Source: Corynebacterium canis
GTDB taxonomy: Bacteria > Actinomycetota > Actinomycetes > Mycobacteriales > Mycobacteriaceae
Assembly: GCF_030408595.1 (NCBI RefSeq)
Contig: NZ_CP047080.1
Span: 869,501-933,500, forward strand
Direction: 5' to 3'
DNA: 64,000 nucleotides
Shown in pieces: positions 63,778-64,000 of the stretch. The position numbers were made by a program, and so were the translations under genes. How positions within the stretch are numbered: position 1 is the first letter of the stretch; each line of letters begins with the position of its first letter. The notes under the pieces were generated by a model. The model was given only the letters and a program-made list of their open reading frames with translations. It was not told the DNA's origin and did not search any database.

Positions 63778-64000
63778 GTGAAGATTTTCTCTCCTGTCGT
63801 TGGCCTATATACAGCTTTTCTTTTGACAGCTTCCGTCGTGGCGGGAGCACCGGTCGCCGCCGCGTCCGACCCCTTGGAGGAAGTGACCAAGGAGGAAACA
63901 ACCGTCGTTGAAACCACCACTGAAGACGGCGGCGGTGCTGGTGCTGGTGGTGCCACCGGGGCTGGTGGAGGCGCCGCGACGGCCGACGTCGGCGGTGTGA
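63778..64000 (+). CDS. Start of a secreted protein (partial at window end)
   Basis: A GTG start with AAGGA upstream gives a signal peptide (MKIFSPVVGLYTAFLLTASV, cut near AGAPVAAAS) followed by a Thr/Glu-rich and then Gly/Ala-rich low-complexity stretch (EETTVVETTTEDGGGAGAGG). The reading frame is still open at base 64000. The mature part is not visible, so function is unknown; an exported or surface-anchored protein is likely. Confidence 0.75.
   Translation, partial: MKIFSPVVGLYTAFLLTASVVAGAPVAAASDPLEEVTKEETTVVETTTEDGGGAGAGGATGAGGGAATADVGGV

Overview
The window looks like a chromosomal segment of a Corynebacterium species (Actinomycetota). The gene order pgi, chorismate mutase, pcrA, M23 peptidase, perM, purN, purH, then amtR, the cysteine-free ribosomal protein genes, mprA-mprB-pepD-moaB, mscL, 5-FTHF cyclo-ligase, galU, glp (moeA-like), rimJ and glpR matches the core synteny I know from Corynebacterium and Mycobacterium. 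AmtR, GlpR, PerM and an IrtA/IrtB pair point to the same group. No species is claimed.

Layout. 1-9.4 kb: pgi, an aldehyde dehydrogenase, two copies of a dispersed double-hairpin repeat, a hypothetical protein, chorismate mutase, the PcrA/UvrD helicase and a secreted M23 peptidase. 9.4-13.3 kb: perM-purN-purH (membrane homeostasis and late purine synthesis). 13.3-14.4 kb: a non-coding block of 'CAGGCAGAT' repeats. 14.4-20.1 kb: a DUF559-like nuclease-fold protein, AldA-type aldehyde dehydrogenase, a CitE-like lyase, and a CoA-disulfide-reductase/rhodanese fusion with a small Cys-rich partner. 20.1-24.0 kb: nitrogen regulator AmtR with a degenerate DUF294/GlnD-like partner, then the divergent ribosomal genes rpmE2-rpmF and rpmB-rpmG-rpsN-rpsR. 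24.3-29.5 kb: envelope-stress unit mprA-mprB-pepD plus moaB. 29.6-30.6 kb: a 242-bp tandem repeat array. 30.7-36.8 kb: mscL, a SAF protein and 5-FTHF cyclo-ligase; then galU-glp-rimJ-glpR, which links sugar-nucleotide supply with the Glp/GlpR cell-division module. 36.96 kb: tRNA-Ala(CGC).

37.5-44.9 kb looks like accessory DNA: glycerate kinase, an ArsR-led operon of small proteins (SRPBCC, SnoaL-like, TfoX N-domain, VOC), a decayed VOC fragment, a 3'-truncated IS21-type istA without istB, and a TetR-ABC exporter operon with a perfect palindromic operator candidate. 45-49 kb: a secreted GH16 glycosidase, an SDR protein lacking the catalytic Tyr, a 34-residue acidic peptide gene with its own RBS, terminator and palindromic promoter site, and two inverted copies of the double-hairpin repeat. 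49-62.2 kb carries three ABC systems: a heterodimeric exporter pair (CydDC-like architecture), a TetR-controlled MacB/FtsX-type system, and IrtA/IrtB (siderophore-interacting domain fused to an ABC exporter) behind a DtxR-box-like site. An aldo/keto reductase, a quinone-oxidoreductase remnant, a YeaQ-type membrane protein, a fructosamine-kinase-like protein and the start of a secreted protein complete the window.

The least explained elements are the dispersed hairpin repeat (four copies in two pairs of opposite orientation about 44 kb apart), the CAGGCAGAT family at three loci, and the 34-residue peptide gene.
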